Shown: positions 1 to 6,694 of the stretch, piece by piece
Layout of the letters: every line of letters begins with the position of its first letter
How positions within the stretch are numbered: the first letter of the stretch is position 1
From: CAXTTV01 sp964247295
Lineage (GTDB): Bacteria; Chloroflexota; Ktedonobacteria; Ktedonobacterales; Ktedonobacteraceae
Direction: 5' to 3'
Assembly (NCBI GenBank): GCA_964247295.1
Contig: CAXTTV010000174.1
Location: forward strand, 1 to 10,483
Length of the DNA: 10,483 nt
Made by a program: the position numbers and the translations under genes
Notes under the pieces: model-generated
Told to the model about the DNA's origin: nothing
The model's input: the letters and a program-made list of their open reading frames with translations, nothing else
Databases searched by the model: none

Positions 1-104
1 GAGTAGGCGTAGCCTACTCACTGGGGAGGGGTTTATCTTGCCTACCCTAGCGCACTAGGGGTAGACCTGTGGCGGGTTACTGACATCTACAATTACGATT
101 TCAA
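1..104 (+). other. Hairpin pair, possible IS200/IS605-type right end
   Basis: Two strong hairpins sit at the window edge. The first pairs 1-8 with 12-19 (GAGTAGGC / GCCTACTC, perfect, 3-nt loop). The second pairs 42-50 with 55-64 (CTACCCTAG / CTAGGGGTAG, one bulged G, 4-nt loop). A GGCGGGTTACTGAC stretch and then TTCAA at 100-104 follow. In IS200/IS605 elements the right end is a hairpin followed by a short cleavage tetra- or pentanucleotide of this kind, and in TnpB elements it doubles as the omega-RNA scaffold. No TnpB codons are visible in the available bases, and the element body would lie left of the window. The assignment is inference; the hairpins themselves are certain. Confidence 0.3.
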
Positions 105-159
105 CGCTTCCTTGATTGAACGAAGAATAAGGAGTACTTCACGAAGGTCTGTGCTGTTG

Positions 160-540
160 TCAAAATTTACTATTGGTCGAGGCTAGCAGAGAGTCTAAAG
201 TGGAAACTTCCAAGGCATCAAAAGAGATGGAGCCAGGAAGATAGTCCAGGGCTAAATTCAGGCCCGCACTGGCTTTAATCAGGGTTTGGATCTCAGAGTC
301 GGGTTCCGAACGCCCCAGTACGGGATCAAGCTCAACAAAGACAATCTCCGGTACCTCTAGTTCCAGGAGCCGGCCAATCTCTCCCGCGAGCAGTTCCGCG
401 ATAAGCGCTCGCGGTCCCTGGCCGGCTCCTCGAAACTTTAAGACGTAGAGGCCGTCATCATCAGCCTCGATAATCGCCGGCAGTGAACCACCCTCACGCA
501 AGGGCGTTACATAGCGCGTTGCGGTCAATGTTCTCACCAT
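160..540 (-). pseudogene. HipA-like kinase, N-terminal remnant
   Basis: The 126 residues look like the N-terminal part of the small HipA-like kinase family, whose members are usually about 250-280 residues. Family-typical features are the TATRYVTPLREGGSLP opening, an EADD..G.YVLKFRGAGQG strand-turn with the putative nucleotide-binding Lys, EL..GEI.RLL, and KASAG.NLALDYLPG. The frame ends at 160-162, just before the catalytic region would begin (family pattern IVWFDAL..NVDR). In another frame of the same strand, 179 down to about 120 reads IVNFD...N..D.R...LLILR, which resembles that missing segment. I infer a frameshift plus small deletions, then loss of the rest near a possible IS end. The start ATG (538-540) has no Shine-Dalgarno. 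An extended -10 (TGCTAGAAT, 547-555) is spaced so that transcription could begin at or next to the ATG. A short functional protein cannot be excluded. Confidence 0.6.
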
Positions 541-828
541 ATCGCCATTCTAGCATACGCCGCCGCTCTCTACTACTCTGATATTTAAAAAGAGACGAAT
601 ACAAGAAGCCTTGTCTGAAAAAGGGGGTTTCACGGGGAATAATACGAAGGATCGAGATGCCCTGAAGAAAGATCAGGCTTTGTGTGGATTGGGATCACTG
701 CCACTGGAATAGGTGGCCAGTATGTTGTTGCGTTTCTCATCCGGTGCGTCCATCTCTCTCCTTTGAGAGAGGAGTCACACCCACCAGATTGTCACAGCAG
801 ATCATTGCTGGAACATTCGTGAGATTTC
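541..828. other. Gene-free stretch downstream of trehalose-phosphate synthase
   Basis: No coding sequence is supported here. Three short hairpins are visible: CCTGA / TCAGG (661-665 with 673-677), a perfect 7-bp CTCTCTC / GAGAGAG stem with a 4-nt loop (754-760 with 765-771), and CAGCA / TGCTG (795-799 with 806-810). The 754-771 hairpin lies about 58 bp beyond the synthase stop in its direction of transcription, but no T-tract follows it on the minus strand, so I do not call it an intrinsic terminator. Confidence 0.45.
547..555 (-). promoter_or_regulatory. Candidate extended -10, leaderless start
   Basis: Read on the minus strand, TGCTAGAAT is an extended -10 element (TG-N-TAGAAT). Its expected transcription start falls at about position 540, the first base of the kinase-remnant ATG, so a leaderless transcript is predicted. 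There is no good -35 at 17 bp upstream. The same ATGCTAGAAT string forms the -10 of the membrane-protein promoter near 2889. Confidence 0.35.
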
Positions 829-2388
829 TTAGCCAGCAGTGGCGGTAAGAGAACCCTCGCTAGCCTCAGATACCATCATAGGATAGCGATCCAACAGTTC
901 GTTAATATCCTGCAACTGACGAGTTAACCAGACGTTGAGATCGTAGCGCTCAACTACCTGACGTGCGTTTGTCCACTTCGCCTGACGCTCCTCTTTTGAG
1001 AGGGTTAACGCTCTATACAGCGCCTGAGAGGTTTCAGTCACATCGGTTGGCGAGGTAGGAATAGATCCCTTCGCCATCTGTTGAAAGGCCCCAGCGGTTC
1101 GTGAGAGCACTAGAACGCCATTTTTGTGGTTCACCACTGGCCCCTCTTTCGCCACCAGGTTCATACCATCAATAATCGGGTTGACCAGCAAGACATCATA
1201 GTATTGCATAGCCGCCAACGCACGGGTCCGATCGTTATCACAGAAGGCGTGAATAGGCTGCCATTCCCCGGTCCCATACTCTTGATTGATCTCGTCGATG
1301 ATTTTCATAACATCGGCATTGTACCGCTGGTAGGCCGGTACCGATTGACGCGAGGGAACCAGGAACGCGAGAAAGTTCACTTTCTTTAAAAGCTCGGGAT
1401 GCTCATCAAACATCATTGCATAGGCCTGGAAGCCACGAAGAATGTTTTTGGTCGGCTCGATCCGATCCACACGCATAATGGTATGCTCGTTCAGGAAGGG
1501 GCGGATCTTTTCCGCAGCCCGCTTGCCGGGCAGACTCTGGACAACACGGCGCTCTTCCGTTACAGAGATTGAGATGGGATAGGCCCGAACCTGGGTGCGG
1601 TGCCCCTGCCACCAGATAGCTCCCTCTTCAAAATCAACGACCGCTCCCTCAAGCAGTGTGCGAGCACCCTCCAGGAAGTTGCGCGCATCACGTTCGGTCT
1701 GGAAGCCAATAATATCATTGCCAACTAAACCCGAATAAATCTCCTGGGTGATATTGCTAGGGAGGAAATGCCAACAGCGCACATCGGGCCAGGGAATGTG
1801 CACAAATTGCTGCATTACAATTGTTGGATGTTGTTCGCGAATAATCCGGGGGGCCAAATACAAATGATAATCCTGTAACATCACCACGGGCTTGGAGGCT
1901 TCACGCCCAATCTCTTCACAAATTGCTTCGGCGACCGCCACGTTGGCGAGGCGATACCCAGAGGTCCAGGCATCCTGGAGACGACGGTTCTCCGCCAGTT
2001 CTTCATTCGGGTTATACATATAGTGCTGCAAAAACCAGAGCACTTGATTGCTGATCTTCTCGTAATGTTTGCGGTATACCGTCTTGGGAACGCCAACATA
2101 ACGGAGCTGCATATTCTGACCACGAATCGGCGATTTCATCAATCCAGACTGATTGTGAGACTCCTTGATCGCCAGGCGGTCGCCCTCGGTCATCGCCATC
2201 GCCACCCAGGTAACTTCCATCTGGTTGCCCGCATCTACAAGCGCTGTCACCATCCCACCAGCGCCTCGCCGGGACTTGAGGCTTTTCTCCTGCGTAAGAT
2301 AATACTCGACAGGACCTCGATTACTGGCAATGATCAGGCGATTGGCGTGGATGGATTTCGGGAACGTCGAACGCATCTGTGCAGACAT
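829..2388 (-). CDS. otsA: Trehalose-6-phosphate synthase (GT20 family)
   Basis: This cytoplasmic retaining glycosyltransferase joins the glucose of a nucleotide-sugar donor to glucose-6-phosphate, giving trehalose-6-phosphate, an osmotic and desiccation protectant precursor. Counting from the chosen start (519 residues), it shows SNRGP (22-26), the glycine loop RRGAGG (40-45), QDYH (172-175), FVHIPWPD (195-202), RVDRIEPTKN with the phosphate- and nucleotide-binding Arg/Lys (306-315), and DGMNLVAKE (407-415) with the donor-binding acids. I chose ATG 2386-2388 because AGGA lies 7 nt upstream. A GTG at 2458-2460 would add 24 residues but has no ribosome binding site. The RGAGG loop and RIEPTKN motif match the longer actinobacterial/Chloroflexota subgroup rather than enterobacterial OtsA. 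No phosphatase (OtsB) lies in the window. A related GT20 activity, such as a glucosylglycerol-phosphate or validoxylamine-phosphate type synthase, is possible. Confidence 0.93.
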   Translation of the reverse strand: MSAQMRSTFPKSIHANRLIIASNRGPVEYYLTQEKSLKSRRGAGGMVTALVDAGNQMEVTWVAMAMTEGDRLAIKESHNQSGLMKSPIRGQNMQLRYVGVPKTVYRKHYEKISNQVLWFLQHYMYNPNEELAENRRLQDAWTSGYRLANVAVAEAICEEIGREASKPVVMLQDYHLYLAPRIIREQHPTIVMQQFVHIPWPDVRCWHFLPSNITQEIYSGLVGNDIIGFQTERDARNFLEGARTLLEGAVVDFEEGAIWWQGHRTQVRAYPISISVTEERRVVQSLPGKRAAEKIRPFLNEHTIMRVDRIEPTKNILRGFQAYAMMFDEHPELLKKVNFLAFLVPSRQSVPAYQRYNADVMKIIDEINQEYGTGEWQPIHAFCDNDRTRALAAMQYYDVLLVNPIIDGMNLVAKEGPVVNHKNGVLVLSRTAGAFQQMAKGSIPTSPTDVTETSQALYRALTLSKEERQAKWTNARQVVERYDLNVWLTRQLQDINELLDRYPMMVSEASEGSLTATAG

Positions 2389-2484
2389 GTATTGTTCCTT
2401 TCTAACAGGTGCGATGGGTGTTCTCTCACTCTCGCGTACTGGCAAGCCTACCATACTCACAATTATCGTTTTCTCGCTATGAGG

Positions 2485-2513
2485 TTGACACCTGATGCTA
2501 ACGAGCGTATGGC
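2485..2513 (+). promoter_or_regulatory. Candidate promoter TTGACA-17-TATGGC
   Basis: A perfect -35 hexamer TTGACA (2485-2490) is followed after 17 bp by TATGGC (2508-2513), a weak -10. It points away from the trehalose-phosphate synthase and would start a transcript near 2520, some 440 nt before the next plus-strand gene. It could give that gene a long leader or drive a small RNA. The -10 match is only partial. Confidence 0.35.
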
Positions 2514-2532
2514 AAAATAGAGAAACACCCTA

Positions 2533-2545
2533 TGGTATAGTACCA
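2533..2545. promoter_or_regulatory. Inverted repeat, possible operator
   Basis: TGGTA (2533-2537) and TACCA (2541-2545) form a perfect dyad with a 3-nt spacer, lying just downstream of the predicted start of the 2485 promoter. This size and position suit a repressor site. No regulator is encoded in the window, so the role is a guess. Confidence 0.3.
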
Positions 2546-2576
2546 CATTTCAAGCAACTATGGGGTATTTATCTTA

Positions 2577-2595
2577 TCACTATTCGATATAGTGA
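2577..2595. promoter_or_regulatory. Inverted repeat TCACTAT-5-ATAGTGA
   Basis: Perfect 7-bp arms (2577-2583 and 2589-2595) flank TCGAT, giving a 19-bp dyad typical in size for a dimeric transcription-factor site or a small RNA hairpin. It lies in AT-rich non-coding DNA, about 190 bp upstream of the synthase start on one side and 370 bp upstream of the membrane gene on the other. Confidence 0.35.
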
Positions 2596-2865
2596 GATTG
2601 ATTTACAATAGCAAGAGATCCGTTTATCTATACAATGCATTTCTCGTTGATATGCTACTTGTATAGAGAGCTCTGATGAAATACCTATAGACGAACGCGA
2701 ATGACACCTTCTAAATATATAGAGACAAATCAGGGGCTATTCTCGACAGAACAGTACCTTAGTACCTTATTCATAATCGGCATGCCCGGCGGGCGTTTAA
2801 AAGTTATAGGATTAGAGGCATACTATTTCAAGGGGGCCCATAATTACCTGGATCTGGTTCAAAAC

Positions 2866-2894
2866 TTGCGGGCCTGGCCTGTTCATGCTAGAAT
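2866..2894 (+). promoter_or_regulatory. Promoter of the membrane-protein gene
   Basis: TTGCGG (2866-2871), a 17-bp spacer, and TAGAAT (2889-2894) preceded by TGC give an extended -10 promoter with good spacing. The predicted start is near 2901, leaving a leader of about 62 nt before the TTG start at 2963. No competing promoter this good lies closer to the gene. Confidence 0.6.
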
Positions 2895-2962
2895 TCGCAG
2901 AAATTGTTAGTTGAGAAAAAGATGTCCTGTCGAACCAGCGGCGGAGTCGAGAGGAGTGGACG

Positions 2963-4054
2963 TTGAACGTGAAAACAGAGCGAAAGTGGTTCTGGCGCAT
3001 ACTGGACTTTATTAATCCCCTGCGCGATCCGAGCCTGACTGTAGCTTTTGTACTTACTTGTATTCTGGAGGCCGGTCAGCACGATCCTATCTATCTGGCC
3101 TTTGTGATTTTGCTGATTAACTGGCTGGCCGTACGTGGCGTGGTCTGGCTGATTGTAAATTTTACGTTTGCCAGTACATTTATCGCACGTCGTGCCTGGT
3201 GGGCCATCAGACATCCCCGCCTGGCCTGGCGCATTATGGATGCGATCGGGCATGAGGAGATTGTAATCGGCGGTATCCCGACAATCTCTGATGGGATTCT
3301 GTTACCTGAAGGCACGACGATTATGAACCAGATGAATGGCTTTCAGGTGATCGGTGAGCTACCAGCCGGAACGCAGATTCCGATGCTGGGGATGCCCGGT
3401 GGGCAGATGGCTCCGGATTTTTCGTCATTTGGCAATACGGGCATGTTCCCCGGCCAACAGAACTTTCCGCCTTCTAATAATAATTACTTTAATCAGCCTA
3501 CAACTGATGGCTACCCCCCCGTAAATTTTCAACAGCAGCAGCAGTCCTCTGAGGAGGTGGAGCACCTGCGTCAGCAGATCGCCGCGTATACTCAACTCAT
3601 GGAGGATTGGATGCAGTTTACGGAGGAGAAATGGCGCGCGGTCAGCGATAGTCAGCTTGGCTGGAAGCCTCTGCGCGGTCGCTGGAATAACTGGGATGAT
3701 ATCTTCCAGGATGCCTATGCCGCTAAAACTTCCGATCCCATGGCTCAGGCTGCTCAGGTGGCCGGTGAGGCGACTGCTCGCCGTTACGATACCTCAAAGG
3801 ATAAAGGGTCCGCCGCTTCGGCTGTGGCGTGCTTTATGCGCGATATGATGACGTTGCGCCGTGGTTTCGAGATGGTTCAAGGATCTGAGGGCGTTGTGGA
3901 GACTCCAACCGGCCAGCCAGTCGTTCAACCTTCGATGACTTTTAATTCACGTAGCGGACCCCTTCAGAGTGGCAATCTTGGTAACGCATCGGCGCGCAAC
4001 TCGCTGATTCGTCGTCCAGCACAGATTTTTGTCGATGCCGATACCAACAAGTAG
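2963..4054 (+). CDS. Unrecognised membrane protein with Gln/Asn/Pro-rich linker
   Basis: I do not recognise a family for this 363-residue protein. A basic, aromatic N-terminus (MNVKTERKWFWR) precedes hydrophobic stretches at about 25-36 and 43-73, likely two membrane passes. A basic, Trp-rich patch (75-90) follows, suggesting a short N-terminal anchor with a cytoplasmic body. Residues 100-145 look like a small compact domain with Gly/Pro turns. Residues 145-194 are low-complexity (Gly, Pro, Asn, Phe, then a Gln run). Residues 195-228 are charged and probably coiled-coil. A Trp-rich segment (W224, W234, W241, W244) and a helical segment (258-305) come next, and the tail is disordered. The start is TTG: AGGAG at 2952-2956 is 6 nt upstream, while the GTG at 2969 would be too far from it. 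The gene is monocistronic, with its own promoter and terminator. A scaffold or envelope role is possible but unproven. Confidence 0.85.
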   Translation: MNVKTERKWFWRILDFINPLRDPSLTVAFVLTCILEAGQHDPIYLAFVILLINWLAVRGVVWLIVNFTFASTFIARRAWWAIRHPRLAWRIMDAIGHEEIVIGGIPTISDGILLPEGTTIMNQMNGFQVIGELPAGTQIPMLGMPGGQMAPDFSSFGNTGMFPGQQNFPPSNNNYFNQPTTDGYPPVNFQQQQQSSEEVEHLRQQIAAYTQLMEDWMQFTEEKWRAVSDSQLGWKPLRGRWNNWDDIFQDAYAAKTSDPMAQAAQVAGEATARRYDTSKDKGSAASAVACFMRDMMTLRRGFEMVQGSEGVVETPTGQPVVQPSMTFNSRSGPLQSGNLGNASARNSLIRRPAQIFVDADTNK

Positions 4055-4123
4055 TGCTCACGAAGCGTTGCTCACCGCCGCTGCGACGCTTTCAACGAAA
4101 TTCCTGCTCTTGAGGTGTATCTT

Positions 4124-4159
4124 AAGCGAGAGGTATATAGGCCTCTCGCTTTTCTTTTT
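4124..4159 (+). terminator. Intrinsic terminator after the membrane-protein gene
   Basis: A perfect 10-bp stem AAGCGAGAGG (4124-4133) / CCTCTCGCTT (4142-4151) with an 8-nt loop runs into TTTTCTTTTT (4150-4159). It lies 70 bp beyond the stop codon, so transcription should be separate from enolase. Confidence 0.92.
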
Positions 4160-4183
4160 GTCCTCCCCCTCAAGGCTCACACC

Positions 4184-4213
4184 TTGCCTCTCCTCTAACC
4201 CACGGGGTACAAT
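4184..4213 (+). promoter_or_regulatory. Enolase promoter
   Basis: TTGCCT (4184-4189), an 18-bp spacer and TACAAT (4208-4213) lie between the preceding terminator and the enolase start. The predicted transcript begins near 4220 with a leader of about 90 nt. That leader contains the perfect 12-bp palindrome GAAATGCATTTC (4255-4266) and a second ATGCATTT copy beside it. Confidence 0.55.
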
Positions 4214-4311
4214 ACGTCGCGAGAATACGTCTACTGTAGCCTCATCCCTTTGGAGAAATGCATTTCTATGCATTTTTGAGTACCAGAGAAGATTTTTTGG
4301 AGGTTTTTTGT

Positions 4312-5637
4312 ATGGCTAACACTTTAAATGGGATTACGACGATTGCGGATGTGGTGGCGCGCGAGATCCTTGACTCCCGTGGCAACCCAACAGTTGAGGT
4401 TGAGGTTCTGCTGATGGGTGGTGAGCGTGGGGTGGCGGGGGTACCTTCCGGCGCGTCTACTGGCGCTCATGAGGCGGTTGAGCTGCGCGATGGCGATAAG
4501 GCTCGCTACGGTGGCAAAGGCGTGCTCAAGGCGGTCTACAATGTGAATGAGGAGATCCGCGAGGCGATTGTCGGTCTGGATGCGACCGATCAGGTGACTC
4601 TGGATGAGATGATGATTGGTCTTGATGGGACGGAGAATAAGGGCCGCCTGGGCGCGAATGCGCTGCTCGGTGTCTCGCTGGCTACGGCGAAGGCTGCCGC
4701 GAATGCACTACAAATACCTCTCTATCGCTATCTGGGTGGAGTCTCGGCTCGCACTTTGCCTGTGCCTATGATGAATATTTTGAATGGGGGCAAGCACGCG
4801 GAAAATTCAACTGATATGCAGGAGTTTATGGTGCTGCCAATCGGGGCAAAGTCTTTCCGCGAGGCCCTGCGCATGGGCGCTGAGGTTTACCAGGGGCTCA
4901 AAAAGGTGTTGAAGGATAAGAAGCTGAACACGAATGTCGGCGATGAGGGTGGTTTCGCTCCCTCTCTTGGCTCAAACCGGGAGGCGCTTGAGGTAATTCT
5001 GGCGGCGATTGAGACGGCGGGCTATAAACCAGGTATCGATATTTTTCTGGGGATGGACCCTGCCGCAACTGAGTTTTATGAGAATGGGAAGTATGTGCTG
5101 GCTCGGGAGGGCCGTACCTTGAGCTCTACTGAGATGATCGATCTCTATTCTCAGTGGGTAAGCCAGTATCCAGTTGTGTCCATTGAGGATGGTCTGGCGG
5201 AGGACGATTGGGAGGGCTGGAAGCTCTGGCGCGAGAAGCTGGGCAACCGGCTTCAGATGGTCGGCGATGATCTTTTTGTGACAAATACGCAGCGTCTGGC
5301 TCGTGGAATTAAAGAGGGATGCGCGAATTCGATTCTGGTTAAGTTGAACCAGATTGGGACGCTGACGGAGACGCTCTCTGCGATCCAGATGGCGAGCCGC
5401 GCGAGCTATACGGCTGTGGTCTCCCATCGCTCCGGTGAGACCGAGGATACGACGATCGCGGATCTGGTGGTGGCGACAAACGCGGGCCAGATTAAGACGG
5501 GCGCTCCCGCTCGCAGTGAGCGCGTGGCGAAGTACAATCGCTTACTGGTGATTGAGGAGGAGCTGGGCGAGGAGACGGCGGAGTACGCTGGCTTTAGCGC
5601 TTTCTATAACGTTCCCAGCCTTTATGGCCGCGCGTGA
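4312..5637 (+). CDS. eno: Enolase (phosphopyruvate hydratase)
   Basis: This cytoplasmic glycolytic enzyme interconverts 2-phosphoglycerate and phosphoenolpyruvate. Its 441 residues are slightly longer than the usual 425-435. All expected active-site residues are visible: LDSRGNPTVEVEV (20-32), the mobile loop SGAST (46-50), His162, Glu171 and Glu212, the Mg-binding acids Asp249, Glu292 and Asp319, Lys344 in VKLNQIGTLTET, the signature SHRSGETEDT (371-380), and Lys395. GGKHAEN (159-165) replaces the more common GGAHADN, and the histidine is kept. I chose ATG 4312 because GGAGG (4299-4303) lies 8 nt upstream. An in-frame ATG at 4258 would add 18 atypical residues and has GGAG only 2 nt before it. 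A terminator upstream, its own promoter and an in-gap promoter downstream suggest independent expression. Confidence 0.97.
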   Translation: MANTLNGITTIADVVAREILDSRGNPTVEVEVLLMGGERGVAGVPSGASTGAHEAVELRDGDKARYGGKGVLKAVYNVNEEIREAIVGLDATDQVTLDEMMIGLDGTENKGRLGANALLGVSLATAKAAANALQIPLYRYLGGVSARTLPVPMMNILNGGKHAENSTDMQEFMVLPIGAKSFREALRMGAEVYQGLKKVLKDKKLNTNVGDEGGFAPSLGSNREALEVILAAIETAGYKPGIDIFLGMDPAATEFYENGKYVLAREGRTLSSTEMIDLYSQWVSQYPVVSIEDGLAEDDWEGWKLWREKLGNRLQMVGDDLFVTNTQRLARGIKEGCANSILVKLNQIGTLTETLSAIQMASRASYTAVVSHRSGETEDTTIADLVVATNAGQIKTGAPARSERVAKYNRLLVIEEELGEETAEYAGFSAFYNVPSLYGRA

Positions 5638-5649
5638 TTAGGCTATAAT
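5621..5649 (+). promoter_or_regulatory. Candidate promoter for the alpha/beta-hydrolase
   Basis: A perfect -10 TATAAT (5644-5649) lies just after the enolase stop, with TTTATG (5621-5626) at 17-bp spacing as a weak -35 inside the last enolase codons. The predicted start is near 5656, about 70 nt before the hydrolase start. No terminator follows enolase, so read-through is also possible. Confidence 0.5.
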
Positions 5650-5726
5650 AGCGAAACGTGAGGATCTGTGTAGAATTTGTCCGGTTCCCTTGAAGTATCT
5701 TTAAGGTCCTTTCTGGAAGCCGGATA

Positions 5727-6623
5727 ATGAGAGGATTTATGGTAAATATAACTTCTACTACTACCGAGAACCGGGGGCGACGGATCGTTCGCTCGGTTCA
5801 CTATAATCTGAGCTATATTGTTCAGAATGCTGAACGGGGCTCTGATGGCGCGATTGTGCTGCTTCATGATATCGCGGCTGGCGCTTTTTCCTGGGAGGGG
5901 GTGCTCTCTCAACTGGCAGGCACGGGCCGCGCGGTCTATGCCTTCGATATGCTAGGCTTCGGCCTATCAGATCAGCCCTGGCCCGCCGATACGTCGATCT
6001 GGGGACATGCTGATGTTCTGGCTTTCGCTCTCAAGGAACTGAACCTGACCAATGTGACGCTGATTGGCCATGGCCTCGGCGGCGGCGTGGCTCAGGTGCT
6101 GGCGACCCGCCTGGCGCGTGAACGGGTGGCGTCGCTGGTGCTGATAGATACGATCGCTTATTTACATACATTTGACGCCAACTGGCCTCTGCCAAATATG
6201 GAGAAGAATCAGGACCCGGACTATCCTCGCGAGGTGAAGCTTGAGGATCTGATTCAAAATCTGCGTGAGACCCTCCCCAAAGGTTCCTATCGAGGTCAAG
6301 ATTTCACAAAGTCCAATCTCGTGGATTCCTATCTCTCCCCCTGGAATAGCGATGAGGGTAAAGAGGTGCTGTTCCAGCAGATCCGGCTGCTCCATGCCTA
6401 CTATCTGAATGCGGTCGCTAGCGATCTAAAAACTCTGACGATTCCCGTTCTAATTATCTGGGGCGAACAGGATCAGCAGACGCCGGTAAAACTAGCACGA
6501 CGACTGCACCACGATATCCCTAATTCTCAATTGGTGATCCTCCCCGGTGCCGGGCATCTGGCGCTATTCGATGTCCCGGAGGCGTTAGGCGGCGCTCTTA
6601 AAGATTTTATTGACAGGCTTTAA
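5727..6623 (+). CDS. Alpha/beta-hydrolase fold protein lacking the nucleophile
   Basis: The 298 residues show the full alpha/beta-hydrolase layout: beta-strand and oxyanion region VLLHDIAAGAFSW (44-56), FDMLGFGLSDQP (73-84), nucleophile elbow LIGHGLGGG (112-120), a variable helical cap (about 145-230), the acid strand LIIWGEQDQQTP with Asp249 (242-253), and LPGAGHLALFD with His277. At the nucleophile position, where Ser (esterases, peroxidases, C-C hydrolases) or Asp (dehalogenases, epoxide hydrolases) is expected, the codon is GGC for Gly116. A single base change from AGC or GAC would give this. The acid and histidine remain, so the protein may be a pseudo-enzyme, a binding protein, or a rare variant. 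Start: ATG 5727 is the longer option. ATG 5739 has AGAGGA a few nt upstream and would remove four residues. A strong terminator follows. Confidence 0.85.
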   Translation: MRGFMVNITSTTTENRGRRIVRSVHYNLSYIVQNAERGSDGAIVLLHDIAAGAFSWEGVLSQLAGTGRAVYAFDMLGFGLSDQPWPADTSIWGHADVLAFALKELNLTNVTLIGHGLGGGVAQVLATRLARERVASLVLIDTIAYLHTFDANWPLPNMEKNQDPDYPREVKLEDLIQNLRETLPKGSYRGQDFTKSNLVDSYLSPWNSDEGKEVLFQQIRLLHAYYLNAVASDLKTLTIPVLIIWGEQDQQTPVKLARRLHHDIPNSQLVILPGAGHLALFDVPEALGGALKDFIDRL

Positions 6624-6684
6624 AAAAAAGATGATCTCCAGAGAATAGCGATGATCACTATCCTCTGGAGACCTTTTTGTTTTT
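6622..6684. terminator. Bidirectional intrinsic terminator
   Basis: CTCCAGAG (6636-6643) pairs perfectly with CTCTGGAG (6663-6670). The interior 6645-6661 is itself nearly palindromic (ATAG.GAT.ATC.CTAT), giving a long stem. TTTTTGTTTTT (6674-6684) follows on the plus strand. An 8-A run (6622-6629) on the other side supplies a T-tract on the minus strand. It sits between the convergent hydrolase and the small-protein operon and should serve both. Confidence 0.88.
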
Positions 6685-6694
6685 GGGGATCGGT

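Larger units (their letters stand above)
2389..2962. other. Long non-coding region between divergent genes
   Basis: This region separates the divergently transcribed synthase and membrane-protein genes. It is AT-richer than its surroundings between about 2520 and 2830. It holds two inverted repeats (2533-2545, 2577-2595), a plus-strand promoter-like pair (2485-2513), a perfect tandem 8-bp repeat AGTACCTT (2753-2768), a near-palindrome GCCCGGCGGGC around 2785-2795, and the strong candidate promoter of the membrane gene (2866-2894). An open frame at 2701-2910 has no ribosome binding site and no protein-like pattern, so I leave it out. No clear minus-strand promoter for the synthase could be picked. 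Confidence 0.6.

Noticed and set aside
754..771. CTCTCTC/GAGAGAG hairpin as terminator of the trehalose-phosphate synthase
   Set aside because: The stem is perfect, but no T-tract follows it on the minus strand.
2458..2460. GTG start giving a 543-residue trehalose-phosphate synthase
   Set aside because: No Shine-Dalgarno upstream, and the extra 24 residues lack family similarity; ATG 2386-2388 has a good one.
2023..2520. 165-residue plus-strand open frame antisense to the synthase start
   Set aside because: It lies mostly opposite a firmly identified gene, with arginine/histidine-rich antisense composition and no recognisable motif.
2701..2910. 69-residue open frame in the long non-coding region
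   Set aside because: No ribosome binding site, no protein-like pattern, and its end overlaps the membrane gene's promoter.
4972..5427. 151-residue minus-strand open frame inside enolase
   Set aside because: Antisense shadow of a fully conserved enolase; no ribosome binding site or family features.
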